NCBI RefSeq assembly: GCF_950295315.1
Contig: NW_026647180.1
Coordinates: 434,001 to 498,000, forward strand
Length of the DNA: 64,000 bases
Direction: 5' to 3'
DNA from: Erinaceus europaeus
Taxonomy: Eukaryota > Chordata > Mammalia > Eulipotyphla > Erinaceidae
Under the pieces are notes generated by a model that did no database searches, was not told the origin of the DNA, and was given only the letters and a program-made list of their open reading frames with translations. The translations under genes and the position numbers were made by a program. Position 1 is the first letter of the stretch; every line of letters starts with the position of its first letter. Shown here piece after piece: positions 49,163-60,480 of the stretch.

Positions 49163-49885
49163 TTGTGTGGACGGATCCCTGGGTCTCCCGGTTGGCGGAA
49201 AGGCCTTGGAGGGCTAGGTGGACTTGGTTTCGCTTCTGAAAGCTTACTGTTGTTGTTTATCATGCTTTATGCAGGCCACCCAGGGAATGTCCAGGAGACT
49301 CCGGAGACGCTTACAGTGCAACCCCCCAAGTCTAGTCTGGACATTCCAGATGGGACCCCACTGGATGAAAAGCCCCTTACAACAGTAAATCCCAGCACTT
49401 CAAGCCCCAATGACTTGGCTATCCAGGTTGAGCAAGGACTGAGCACTATTCTCAGAAATATTACATTCAATCATACAGACAATGGTCCTTTAGCTTTCCC
49501 AGGAAACATGTTACATAGCAACCCTGAAATGCACCTGCATATTGTCTTAGGTAGTTTACAGGAAAGTGAGCTTGGCTTAAGGATCAGAGCAAGGCGCCGT
49601 GTTCCCACTAGTGCCCCCCCCCCTATTCTGGGTATTAAGGTCCAGTGCTTGGAAGGAGAAAGAATAGCCCTTTGGATAAATGAGAGCAGTGAAAGCATTT
49701 AGTTCTTACTGATAAATTGACTTTTGTCTGAAACCAAAGGGATGTGGTTAATAACCCATGAAAGAACAGTATGGCTGTGCTTTCGTTTTGTTGGTAGTTG
49801 TATGCCTTCAGTTCCTCCTGTCTGTGTTACTTATAAAAAATGTACCCTGCGTACTTTGTGGTCAACTGACTTGGCCAGCTTTTGA
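49163..49885 (+). pseudogene. Coding-like stretch on the strand opposite to gag (unidentified)
   Basis: I do not recognise this protein. On the plus strand one frame is open for 179 codons (49163-49702). After only two stops (TAG 49700-49702 and TGA 49718-49720) the same frame is open again to TGA at 49883-49885. The upper part has a hydrophobic stretch (ESLLLLFIMLYAG), a Pro/Ser/Thr-rich zone, sequons NIT and NHT, and then NES near the first stop. The second part is Cys-rich (CFRFVGSC, VCVTYKKC). A polypyrimidine-TTTATGCAG sequence at 49245-49269 resembles a 3' splice site. The features suggest a decayed secreted or membrane glycoprotein inserted into, or captured by, ERV2. It could also be a fragment of another retroviral envelope, or chance. 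It separates the matrix and capsid parts of gag. Confidence 0.4.
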
Positions 49886-49927
49886 TTTATGCTTCTTTGT
49901 TATGCTATTATAAAAAGAATCTCTATA

Positions 49928-50652
49928 TCAGTAAAAGATTGCAGCAGCATTGAAACTCATGTGTCTCAGTGTTGTCTGTCGCGCCGAATCCACCTCCCAC
50001 CTATAAGTCTCATTCTCCCTGGATCGGCCTGCTGAGCCCCCAGTTGGGTGGTCGGCGGCACTGGTCCGTGCAGGGAAGGGCAGGGGTATCTGAGGGGGAG
50101 GCGGAGGTGGAGAGGAAGGTGCAGAGAATGGTGGAGGGAGAGATGGAAACTGCAGAACAGATTCTTCAGATTCTGCCCTTTCTGGAGAAAAAAGCTTAGA
50201 CTTAGCCAAGAGAGCAACCTGATCCCTTAATTCCTGAATAGCAGTCTCAAGGCTAGCCTCTTTTTTAGTATCTGATCCTTTCAATTCCTTTAAGACTTGT
50301 ACTGGGGGTGCCAGAGTGGCCCTGCCCTCCAGCGACTTGGCTGAGGGAGAGCTGTCCCTTTTCTCTGGTTCCTTAGCAGATGTCGCACACTGTTTTAATG
50401 CAGCAATGATTGCCAGGAACTGAACATCTAGTTCTCTTAATCCTTCAGCTTCCTCCTTGCGGGCTAAATATGCCACACAGGCCCATGACTCTGGGTCATA
50501 TATATGCTCTTTCCTAAACCAGGGGGCTACATGAATCACCACATTCCAAAATCGTAGGGCCTGTTTCTTTGATAGCTTTAACGCTCTGGTAGCTAACAAG
50601 TCTCAAAAGCACTTAATTGGAGGTTCCTCCTGGGTTGAAAAAAAATTCCCCA
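49928..50652 (-). pseudogene. gag: ERV2 gag: matrix and following linker
   Basis: The likely gag start is the ATG at 50652-50650 (ACATGGGG), giving MGN, so Gly at position 2 could be myristoylated as in type D matrix proteins. The start frame meets a stop after about 20 codons. The main matrix frame (from about 50599) is offset by one base and is also preceded by a stop. It shows ALRFWNVVIHVAPWF, DPESWACVAYL, then a helical segment (LETAIQELRDQVALLAKSK) and a very proline-rich part (PPPFSAPSSPPPPPPQIP). It ends at 49928, after which the unidentified plus-strand stretch intervenes before capsid. Matrix would target Gag to membranes. Confidence 0.75.
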
Positions 50653-51038
50653 TGTCAGTTTAGCTCAGAAATTAGGTGAGGGTCTAGAGCAAATGTTACA
50701 AAATTTGGATAGGAGGAAAGATAAGGTCAGACCCGTTAAGATTCAACGGGGGAAGAATACTCAGTTTCTCAGAGCCTGGCCAGGGTTCTGTTCCACTGAG
50801 GTTCTCCCTCTGTATCCTCTCCAAGAGCTTCCCTGGAGTGTGAAAAGATAGGGAGAAGGAGAGAAAGATCACAGGGGCTCAAATGAGAGCCTTGGGGTTA
50901 CCTTTCCAATGTGCTTCACTATATCTTCTTGATTTCCTGAAGCCACCGTCCTGATCCCCTCAGTTGGGCCAGCGTTTTTCAAATGGGTGAAGGCTGATGC
51001 CTGATGGGCCGATTTTCCTCTTGAGGTCGGGAAATTCT
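50653..51038 (-). other. ERV2 untranslated leader
   Basis: About 390 bp lies between the primer binding site and the gag ATG. On the minus strand 'GAAAG|GTAACC' (around 50901) fits a 5' splice site, expected here for the spliced env message. No reading frame of interest was found. Confidence 0.6.
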
Positions 51039-51058
51039 GCCCCACGCTATGGGCGCCA
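51039..51058 (-). other. ERV2 primer binding site, lysine-tRNA type
   Basis: TGGCGCCCATAGCGTGGGGC on the minus strand directly follows the LTR. The TGGCGCCCA...CGTGGGGC pattern resembles the tRNA-Lys1,2 site used by type D viruses, with a two-base disturbance in the middle. Confidence 0.8.
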
Positions 51059-51789
51059 GATTTCGGGGTGTCTCTCTCCTTCTCCGGCAGGGTGTCCTCC
51101 TTGGGAAAGGTATTGGGCTGGTTCTTTCTTGCTCACGACAGGGGTGACACGAAGTAAAAGACACCAGGGGACTCTTAGCGTGAATCTAGAAACTGAGTCC
51201 TTGAGTCCCAGAATCCTAGAGTCCATTTATTGGCAAAGTGGACATGAGTTAAATAGAAAAGCAATGAAGGTAATTATTGTTGCAATATGACAGAAATTAC
51301 AGGTTTCTTAACAGTCAGCATGCCCCTAATGTAGGGGGTTGGTATGACAGGAATTGATGAGATACAAGACAGTTATTTTCCATAACACAAGCAACTTAAT
51401 TATCCAAAGGTATTTGAGAGAAGCATAGGGGTTAAACCCGTAGGGTGAGACAGAGAGAAGATGGATATCAAAAGGCCATATAGTTTGGAATTTCTCTTGT
51501 CTGGGCTCTGAGGTGTGTGATGAAGTGTGTGATAAGGTGTGTTCTTCTGTGATCAGAAGGTGACTTTGAATGAGTGAATCTGCGGCCATGTGGCCTGCAG
51601 TTAATGGAGGAAAGTACTGGGGTATCTGTGGGGCTGAGAGTCAAGAAGGAAAGAACCAAGTCTGAGTTTCCCCCCCTTATGCTCACCTCGGTTGAGAGAC
51701 ACTTACCAAGAGGTTATCTTCTCAGACCTCCATCCAAAGTTGGGGGTGGTTCTCCCTAAGCTCTATCAGGCTCACACATGTTCCCAACA
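51059..51789 (-). repeat. ERV2 5' LTR (only LTR of the element)
   Basis: The 731-bp LTR begins TGTTGGGAACATG (51789 downwards) and ends at 'CACCCCGAAATC' before the primer binding site, so the expected terminal CA is altered or lies a few bases upstream. A TATA-like TATTTAA (about 51249-51255) is followed about 20 bases later by AATAAA (51226-51231), the usual compact arrangement of promoter and polyadenylation signal. The sequence is unrelated by eye to the 386-bp ERV1 LTR. Confidence 0.85.
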
Positions 51790-51795
51790 AAGATG
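51790..51795. repeat. ERV2 target site duplication, right
   Basis: AAGATG follows the LTR terminus (TGTTGGGAAC on the minus strand). After it the array continues as 'catgcactgacttcc', exactly as in uninterrupted units. Confidence 0.8.
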
Positions 51796-53050
51796 CATGC
51801 ACTGACTTCCAGAAAGGGTCCAGGGAAGAAGGCACACAGAGACAGTCAGAGAGACAGAATGACAGTGACTGAAAAGGACAGGAATTCTGGCCCTGTGTTG
51901 ATCAGTGCAAGAGCACTGAAGACAAACCCTCCATGCCCAAGCATACTTGTTACAAATGGTATTGTTATTTTATGTTTGTGAGGAAAGGTTACACTTAGAA
52001 TATCTAGGTCTTAGCCCACTCTGAGAAGCAACAATGGCCTGCAGCCCGCTCTCCAAAACTGCCCTTGCCTCTCCAAATTGGAAGTAGTTTTAGTGATGCT
52101 CCAGTCAAATGCAGGGTGGCGTATTTCATCACCCTGGTCCAGCCTCAGCCTGTCCTGTGTGCAGGGAACTGCACTATGTCTATTTCTTCTTTGATTTACA
52201 GTTTTGGGATAGGACTCGGTGGACAAAAAGAAAAGAGGGAAGTAGATGATTTGGCAGCTGTAGTTTGTGCTGAGAGAGATTTGTAGAGTGACAAGGGGTA
52301 TACGAATGGCTCTGTGAGATGTCTCTCATGACTGTGGCTCAGAAGGGCCAGGTGTATCCGCATTACTACCCTAATCCAGCGCTGTGCAGGTCTCTAGCTA
52401 AAATATATTTTCAGAACTCTACATGTTATATATATATATGTATATATATATGTATATGTATATTTATATATACATATATATATATATTGAGAGAGAGAGA
52501 GACAGCAAGAAACTGATGTAGTCATTTTCTACAATGGATGCGAAATGACTTTCAGACAATTGATTGCTAAAACCTGGAGAGAAACTGTGCATCTGGAAAA
52601 GAATTGTCCAAAGGAGTAAAATCTCCTAAGCTCCTATGCAGCTCCAACGGGACCGATCGAAAAAGGCTTGAGAAGGAACTCATCCAGGAGACTCTCCACA
52701 TGGTCAGGCACCACATGTTTCCTAGACTCGCAACACACACAGGGCAGCTGCTACTTCCCAGTGCAAGCCTCAGGGCAAAAACCTCTCCCTCTTCAGTTTC
52801 TTTACATCTGAATATAAGAAAAGTGACCAAGGGCCAAGGAGAGCCACAATGGTGTCAATATTGAGCTGTAAATCAGAATGTGCCAAGTGTTTTGTACAAA
52901 ATCACCTGTACCACAGTGATTCTGTTGTTCTCTCTCTCGCTCCCTCACACACACACACAAACACACACTCTCACACGTACAGACACGCACACATCCACAG
53001 AGGCATAGGCACAAAGGGAGTTACACACATGCACACTGGACAGCTTCTGC
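51796..53050 (+). repeat. Module A, unit A12, right part after ERV2
   Basis: The unit resumes at 'catgcactgacttcc' and holds 'gtgaggaaaggttacactta' (51978), an interrupted TA/GTATA microsatellite (52428-52490) with a short (GA)n, and (CA)n at 52945-52970. No gene is seen. Confidence 0.85.
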
Positions 53051-53388
53051 AAGGCAGGACACTGGGATGAACCCTGCTTCGCACTTCCTTTAATCACGCG
53101 CAGCCTTTTAAGTCCAGCTCTGAGCTCCCATTGTCGGGCTTACTTCAGATGGCCTGCAGACAGGGCACCAGCCATGCTCTGATAGGCCAGAGGTCTAGGC
53201 TACGACCAGAAGCCTTCCAGCAATATAATTGGCCAGTGTGCTAGGACACGCCCAGGAGTGTCAATGTCCATAGTCAGTGATTGGCCAGCAACCTTGAGCA
53301 CCGCCCACACGGCCCTGCAGCACGCTCATTGGGCAGCCTCTGGAAGGCCCGCCCACCAGCCATTTCTGCTGGAAAGAGTAAGAATTCA
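53051..53388 (+). promoter_or_regulatory. Module C of A12
   Basis: This copy has 'ataattggcc' near 53225, 'cacgccc' near 53247, 'gtgattggcc' near 53278, 'caccgccc' near 53300, 'ctcattgggc' near 53326 and 'cccgcccacc' near 53348. It is a well-preserved set of three ATTGG boxes alternating with three CGCCC boxes. Confidence 0.55.
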
Positions 53389-55564
53389 AAAACCTCCTAC
53401 ACTGTTTTCATTGATGACAAGTTCAAAGCTGGCTTGTAGAGGTGGTAAGGCAGCAGCTCTCATGCCCACAGACCCCAGACAGCCCTAGCCTTCACCATAT
53501 GCTGTACTATCAGACCTGACAGTAATGTGTATGTGGGTGTCTCTGTCTGTCTGTCTGTGTCTGTGTGTGCTAAGAGCTCACCTATATTAGTCTCAGAGCA
53601 TGGGGGGAAGGTATCCAGCCTCACCTGCAACTTATGTACAGAGAACCTAGCTGGCCAGGGCAAGCCATCTAGCCCAGATTCTGGCTAAGCAAGAATGCAC
53701 ATGCAAAGGGACTCTCATGTCTCCCTCTCCTGAGTTCCCGATTCAATCTCTTGTCTCACTATTATCCAAAGACTGCCAATGGGTAAGCTGTGACACCCCT
53801 CAGAATTCAGGGGCATGAGGCTGAGTAGGCAGTCACGTTTGGCTGCCTACTCAGCCTCCAGACTCTCAGTCCACTGTTCACGCCACCAGATTACAAGCAA
53901 AGAAAGAACCCAGAAATAGCTGTGTTTCAACATAGATTGGAACTGTGTTCGACCAAACAATAGTGGATGAACCCGGTCCCTTACACCTAAGCTTTGGGTA
54001 CGGCTAAGGCAATTGATCCTCTTGCCTCACATCCCTGATCATGGTGTCCTGGTGTACACACATCACACTCATAGAGATTCCCAGAAGTAGGCATGCATGA
54101 GTGTCCCATACAAAGTCTCTCTGCTTGCAGGAAGCACAAACTCCCCGGGCCCTTGCTATGGGCAGACAAAAGAAATATGGATGCCTCCATTGGCTGAATT
54201 CAGAGCTTCCAGTGGAGATCACAGCCCCACACCTCACCTGAGGGCCTGGCTGCTGCTAATAAAGGCAATTGGAAACACCTGTTAACACTTGGGCCCTGAG
54301 GACATACTCAGGAATCCCTCCAGGAGCTGGCAGACCTCAGGCTGGCAGACCTCCTGACCCCCCCGGCATAGCTGTGCTCCTAGTTGGGCGGCCCTTCTGG
54401 CCAGAGGTGAGAATATTCCCTAGATACAACAAAGAACTTCAGGTTTCAAAAGGATTTGAAAACCCCATGAAGCACTTGGAAAATACATTTCACAGCCAGC
54501 AAAGCACCCTCTTTCTGAACGCTGGATGTTTCCATTTACCTTGGAAATCTGGACAATGGTGTGGCCATCAGTACCACAGATCCTTTACATTCAGCCCAAT
54601 AGAGGGAAAGAACAATGTGTGTGGCAGGGTGGTAGAGTTTCATTTCTCTTCACCAGGGCTCTCATGCTATAAGAACAATTATGCAGTGCAGGAAATTGAG
54701 GAGGGCTGCATTTAGGCTGAGTGTCAGCCACAGGGCCCTGGAGAATGGGAGTCAAGCACAGAGGGCCTGAACAGCTGCAGCTGCAGATGGACATATGCCT
54801 GTTACCTTCAGCAGGAATGCTGTCTCCTCAGTTCCCCTCTGTACCATGCCATATGCACGAGACTAAGTAATCCAAAGGGCAAAGAAAGGAAAATTTTAAC
54901 ACCAGGAAGACCAAGTTCACGATGCATGCAGTGAATTCCAGGAAGGGTCCAGAGAAGAAGGCACACAGAGACAGTCAGAGAGACAGAATGACAGTGACTG
55001 AAAAGGACAGAAATTCTGGCCCTGTGTTGATCAGTTCCAGAGCACTGAAGACAAACACTTCATGCCCATGCATACTTCTTGCAAGGGGCATTGTTATTTT
55101 ATGATTGTGAGGAAAGGTTACACTTAGAACATCTAGGTCTTAGCACACTCTGAGAAGCAACACTTGGCCTGCAGTCCACTCTCCAAAACTGCCCTTGCCT
55201 CTCCAAATTGGAAGTAGATTTAGTGATGCTCCAGACAAATGCAAGCTGGCCTATTTCATCTCCCTGGTCTAGCCTCAGCCTGTCCTGTGTGCAGGGAACT
55301 TCACTATGTCTATTTCTTCTATGATTTACAGTTTTGGGATAGGACTCGGTGGACAAAAAGAGCAAGAGGGAAGTAGATGATTTGGCAGCTGTAGTTTGTG
55401 CTGAGAGAGATATGTAGAGTTACAAGAGGTAAACAAATGGCTGTGAGATGTCTCTCATGACTGTGGCTCAGAAGGGCCAGGTGTATCCGCATTACTACCC
55501 GAATCCAGAGCTGTGCAGGTCTCTACCTAAAATATATTTTCAGAACTCTACATGTTACATATAA

Positions 55565-55659
<95 letters not shown>

Positions 55660-56230
55660 GAGAGAGCAAGACACTGATGTAGTCATTTTCTGCAATGGAT
55701 TCAATATGACATTCAGAAAATTGATTGTTCAAACCTGGAGAGAAACTGTGCATCAGGATAAGAATTGTCCAAAGGAGTAAGATCACCAAATCATTAGCTA
55801 TATGCAGCTCCAAAGGGACCGATTGAAAAAGGCTCGATAAGGAACTCATTCAGGAGACTCTACACATGGAAAGGAACCAAAAGTTTCCTAGTCTGGCAAC
55901 ACACACAGGGCAGCTGCTACGTCCCAGTGCAAGCCTCAGGGCAAAAACCTCTCCCTCTTCAATGTCTTTATATCTGAAAATATGAAAAGTGACCAAGGGC
56001 CAAGGAGAGCCACAATGGTGTCAATATTGAGCTGTAAATCAGAATGTGCCAAGTGTTTTGTACAAAATCACCTGTACCACAGTGATTCTGTTGTTCTCTC
56101 TCTCTCCCTCCCTCACACACACACAAAAACACACACAAACACACACTCTCACACTTACACACACGCACCCATCCACAGAGGCACAGGCACAAACGGAGTT
56201 ATACACATGCACACTGGACAGCTTCTTCAA
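53389..56230 (+). repeat. Module A, unit A13
   Basis: This full A unit has TGTC/TG repeats (53526-53570), the 16-bp-arm palindrome at 53817-53858, a long (TA)n-(GA)n tract (55567-55667) and (CA)n at 56114-56160. No gene is seen. Confidence 0.85.
53817..53858. repeat. Perfect palindrome, second occurrence
   Basis: This has the same arms (gaggctgagtaggcag and its reverse complement) and the same 10-bp loop as 41326-41367. Units A12 and A13 are the only two that carry it in this window. Confidence 0.95.
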
Positions 56231-56556
56231 GGTTCGGCCCTGGGCTGAACCCTGCTTCGCACTTCCTGGAAGCACGCCCAGACTTTTAAGGCCATCTCTG
56301 AGCTCCTATTGTCTGGCTTACTTCAGAAGGCCCGCAGACAGGGCATCAGCCATGCTCTGATAGGCCTGAGGCCTAGGCCACACCCATAATCCCTGCCAGC
56401 AATATCATTGGCCAGTGTGCTAGGGCACGCCCAGGAGTGTCAATGCCCCTAGTCAGTGATTGGCCAGCAACCTTGAGCACCGCCCACACGGCCCTGCAGC
56501 ACTCTCATTGGGCAGCCTCTGGAAGGCCCGCCCACCAGCCATTTCTGCTGGAAAGA
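56231..56556 (+). promoter_or_regulatory. Module C of A13
   Basis: This copy has 'atcattggcc' near 56403, 'cacgccc' near 56426, 'gtgattggcc' near 56456, 'caccgccc' near 56479, 'ctcattgggc' near 56505 and 'cccgcccacc' near 56527. All three ATTGG/CGCCC pairs are intact. It is closest to the copy of A3. Confidence 0.55.
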
Positions 56557-58713
56557 GATGAGAATTCAAAAACCTCCTACACTGTGTTCATTGATGACAG
56601 GTTCAAAGCTGGCTTGTAGAGATTGTAAGGCAGCAGCTCTCATGCCCACAGACCCCAGACAGCCCCAGCATTCACCATATGCTATACTATCAGACCTGAC
56701 AGTAACGTGTGTGTGTGGGTGTGTCTGTCTGTCTGTCTGTGTCTGTGTGTGCTCAAGCTCACCTATAGTAGTCTCAGAGCATGGGGGAAGGTAGCCAGCC
56801 TCACCAGCAACTTATATACAGAAAACCTAGATGTTCAGGGCAAGCCAGCTATCCCAGTTTCTGGCTAAGCAAGAATGCACATGCAAAGGGACTCTCATGG
56901 CTCCCTCTCCTGAGTTCCCTATTCAATCTTTTGCCTCACTATCATCCAAACACTGCCAATGGGGTAAGCTGGGGAACCCCTCAGAATTCAGGGGAATAAG
57001 CCTGTCCAGTCACGTTTGGCTACCTACTCAGCCTCCAGACTCTCAGTGCACTGTTCAAGCCACCAGATTACAAGCACAGAAAGAACCCAGAAATAGCTGT
57101 CTCAACATAGATGGGAACTGTGTTCGACCAAACAATAGTGGATGAACCCGGTCCCTTATACCTACCCTTTGGGTCTGGCTAAGGCAATTGCTCCTGTGGC
57201 CTCACATCCCAGATCATGGTGTCCTGGTGTCCACACATCACACTCATAGAGATTCCCAGAAGTACGCATGCATGAGTTTCCCATACAAAGTCTCTCTGCT
57301 TGCAGGAAGCACAAACTCCCCAAGCCCTTGCTATGGACAGACAAAAGAAAGACAGATGCCTCCATTGGCTGAATTCGGAGCTTCCAGTGGAGATCACAGT
57401 CCCGCCCCTCCCCTGAGGGCCTGGCTTCTGCTAATAAAGGCAATTGAAAACACCTGTTACCACCTGGGGCCTGAGGACATACTCAGGAATCCCTCTATGA
57501 GCTAGTGGGATGGCAGACCTCCTGACCCCGGGATAGCTGTGCTCCTAGTTGGGAGGGCCTTCGTGCCAGAGGTGAGAATATTCCCTAGATACAAGAACGA
57601 ACTTCAGGTTTCAAAAGGATTTGAAACCCCAGGAGGCTTTTGGAGAAGACATTTCACATCCATCAAAACATCCTTTTTCTGAATCTTGGAAGCTTCTGTT
57701 TTGCGTGGAAAATATAGACACTGGTGTGACCATCAGTAACACAGATCCTTTACATTCGGCCCAATAGAGGTAAAGCACAATGTGTGTGCCAGGGTGGTAG
57801 AGTTTCACTTCTCTTTACCTGGGCTCTCATGGAAAAAGAACAAGGATGCAGTGCAGGAAATTGAGGAGTGCTGCATTTAGGCTGAGTGTCAGCCACAGGG
57901 CCCTGGAGAATGGGAGTCAAGCACGGAGGGCCTGGACAGCTGCAGCTGGAGATGGACATATGCCTGTTTCCTTCAGCAGGAACGCTGTCTCCTCAGTTCC
58001 ACTCTGTACTACACCATGTGCACGAGACTAAGTAATCCAAAGGGCAAAGAAAGGAAAATTTCAACACCAGGAAGACCGAGTTCACGATGCATGCACTGAA
58101 TTCCACAAATGGTCCAGGGAAGAAGGCACACAGAGAGACTCTGAGAGACAGAATGACAGTGACTGAAAAGGACAGAAATTCTGGCCCTATGTTATCAGTG
58201 CCAGAGCACTGAAGACAAAGCCTCCATTCCCATGCATACTTCTTACAAGTGGCATTGTTATTTTATGTTTGTGAGGAAAGGTTACACTTAGAACATCTAG
58301 GTCTTAGCCCACTCTGAGAAGAAACACTGGTCTGCAGCCCACTCCTCAAAACTGCCCATGCCTCTCCAAATTGGAAGTAGTTTTAGTGATGCTCCAGCCA
58401 ATGCAGGCTGGCGTATATCATCTCCCTGGTCCAGGCTCAGCTTGTCCAGTGTGCAGGGAACTGCACTATGTCTATTTCTTCTTTGATTTACAGTTTTGGG
58501 ATAGGACTCGGTGGACAAAAAGAGCAAGAGCGAAATAGATGTTATGGCAGCGGTAGTTTGTGCTGAGAGAGATTTGTAGAGTGATAAACGATATGGCTCT
58601 GTGAGATGTCTCTTATGACTGGCTCAGAAGGGCCAGGTGTATCCATTTTACTACCCTAATACACACCTGTGCAGGTCTCTAGCTAAAAATATTTTTAGTC
58701 CTCTACATGTTAC

Positions 58714-58758
<45 letters not shown>

Positions 58759-59075
58759 CAGAGAGACAGAGAGAGAGACACTGATGTAGTCATTTTCTAC
58801 AATGGATTCGATATGACATTCAGACAATTGATTGCTAAATCTTGGAGAGAAACTATGCATGAGGAAAATAATTGTCCAAAGGAGTAAAATCTCCAAATCT
58901 TTAGCTATCTGTAGCTCCAACGGGACCAATTGAAAAAGGCTCCAGAAAGAACTCATCCAGGAGACTCTCCACATCGACAGACACCACAAGTTTCCTAGTC
59001 TGGCTACACACACAGGGCAGCTGCTAGTTCCCAGTGCAAGCCTCAGGGCAAAATCCTCTCCCTGTTCAGAGTCTC
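56557..59075 (+). repeat. Module A, unit A14, cut at its 3' end
   Basis: Standard A blocks with TG/TGTC repeats (56706-56750) and (TA)n-(GA)n (58714-58778). The unit breaks off at 'cctctccctgttcagagtct' and is joined directly to the start of A15, so its (CA)n and C cassette are missing. Confidence 0.85.
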
Positions 59076-59604
59076 AGAATTCAAAAACCTCCTACACTGT
59101 GTTCATTGATGACAAGTTCAAACCTGGCTTGTAGAGATTGTAAGGCAGCAGCTCTCATGCCCACCGACCCCAGACATCCGCAGCCTTCACCATATGCTGT
59201 ACTACCAGACCTGACGGTAATGTGTGCCCTTGCCTCTCCAAATTGGAAGTAAGTTTAGTTATGCTCCAGCCAAATGCAGGCTGGCATATTTCATCTCCCT
59301 GGTCTAGCCTCAGCCTGTCCTGTGTGCAGGGAACTGCACTGTGTCTATTTCTTCTTTGATTTACAGTTTTGGGATGGGACTCGGTGGACAATAATAGCAA
59401 GAGTGATGTAGATGATTTGGCAGCTGTAGATTGTGCTGAGAGAGATTTGTAGAGTGACAAGAGGTAAACTAATGTTCAGTGAGATGTCTCTCATGACTGT
59501 GGCTCTGAATGGCCAGGTGTATCCGCATTACTACCCGAATCCAAAGCTGTGCAGGTGTCTAGCTAAAATATATTTTCAGACCTCTACATCTTACATATAT
59601 ATAT

Positions 59605-59640
<36 letters not shown>

Positions 59641-60240
59641 CAAGACACTGATGTAGTCATTTTCTACAATGGATGCAATATGACATTCAGACAATTGATA
59701 GCTAAAACCTGGAGAGAAACCGTGCATCAGGAAAAGAATTGACCAAAGGAGTAAAATCTCCAAATCATTAGCTATATGCAGCTCCAACGGGACCTAGGGA
59801 AAAGGGATCAAGAAGGAACTCATCCAGGAGACTCTCCACATGGACAGGCACCACAAGTTTCCTCGTCTGGCAACACACACAGGGCAGCTTCTAGTTCCTT
59901 GTGCACGCCTCAGGGCAAAAACCTCTCCCTCTTCAGTGTCTTTACTTCTGAAAAGAAAAATAATGTCCAAGGGCCAAGGAAAGCTACAATGGTGTCAATA
60001 TTGAGCGGTAAATCAGAATGTGCTGTGTTTTGCACAAAATCTCCTGTGCCACGGTGATTCTGTTGTTCTCTTTCTCTCCCTACCACACACATACACACAC
60101 ACAAACAAACACAAACACACACACTCACAGTCATGCACGCACACATTCACAGAGGCACAGGCACAAATGGAGTTATACGCATGCACACTGGACAGCTTCT
60201 GCAAGACAGGGCCCTGAGCTGAACCCTGATTCGCACTTCC
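59076..60240 (+). repeat. Module A, unit A15, with ~1.5-kb internal deletion
   Basis: The unit starts normally ('cctcctacactgtgttcattgatgac') but jumps at 'gtaatgtgtg' (59226) to 'cccttgcctctccaaattgg'. It loses the stretch from the TG tract to the middle, about 1.5 kb by comparison with A3. It has a GATA/GA microsatellite at 59596-59641 and (CA)n at 60084-60125. Confidence 0.85.
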
Positions 60241-60480
60241 TGGAAGAACACCCAGCCTTTTAAGGCCAGCTCTGAGCTCCCATTGGCGGGCTTCCTTCAG
60301 AAGGCTGCTCTCTGAGTCCCGCCCTCGCAAATTCTCCTCTGTTCTCATTGGCCAGCTCTTGGTTCACGCCCCTGAGGGTGATGTTCTTCTTCTCTAATTG
60401 GCCAGCTGTCTCTATGAATACACACTGGGTCCTCCCCTCAGGCTCAGAGGGCACGGTCTCTTAGACCCGCCCCCGGGGAA
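60241..60480 (+). promoter_or_regulatory. Module C, divergent form after A15
   Basis: This version differs from the other copies after 'cttcagaaggc'. It has ATTGG at 60282, 60347 and 60397, GC boxes 'cccgccct' near 60318, 'cacgcccc' near 60365 and 'acccgcccccgggg' near 60465, and no TATA box. It may be the less degraded or ancestral promoter-like form, since single-copy sequence follows it. Confidence 0.5.

Larger units (their letters stand above)
42538..51789 (-). mobile_element. ERV2: betaretrovirus-like provirus (type D architecture), one LTR
   Basis: This 9.25-kb element inserted into A12 in reverse orientation. Reading on the minus strand the order is LTR, Lys-tRNA-like primer binding site, leader, gag, pro, pol and env. 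The 6-bp sequence AAGATG lies on both sides (42532-42537 and 51790-51795). The neighbouring array units read 'acgatg' here, so the shared A marks a true duplication of one pre-insertion site. No 3' LTR or polypurine tract is present. The element combines a betaretroviral gag-pol with a gamma-type envelope, an architecture known for type D retroviruses. Multiple stops and frameshifts make it non-functional. Confidence 0.9.
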
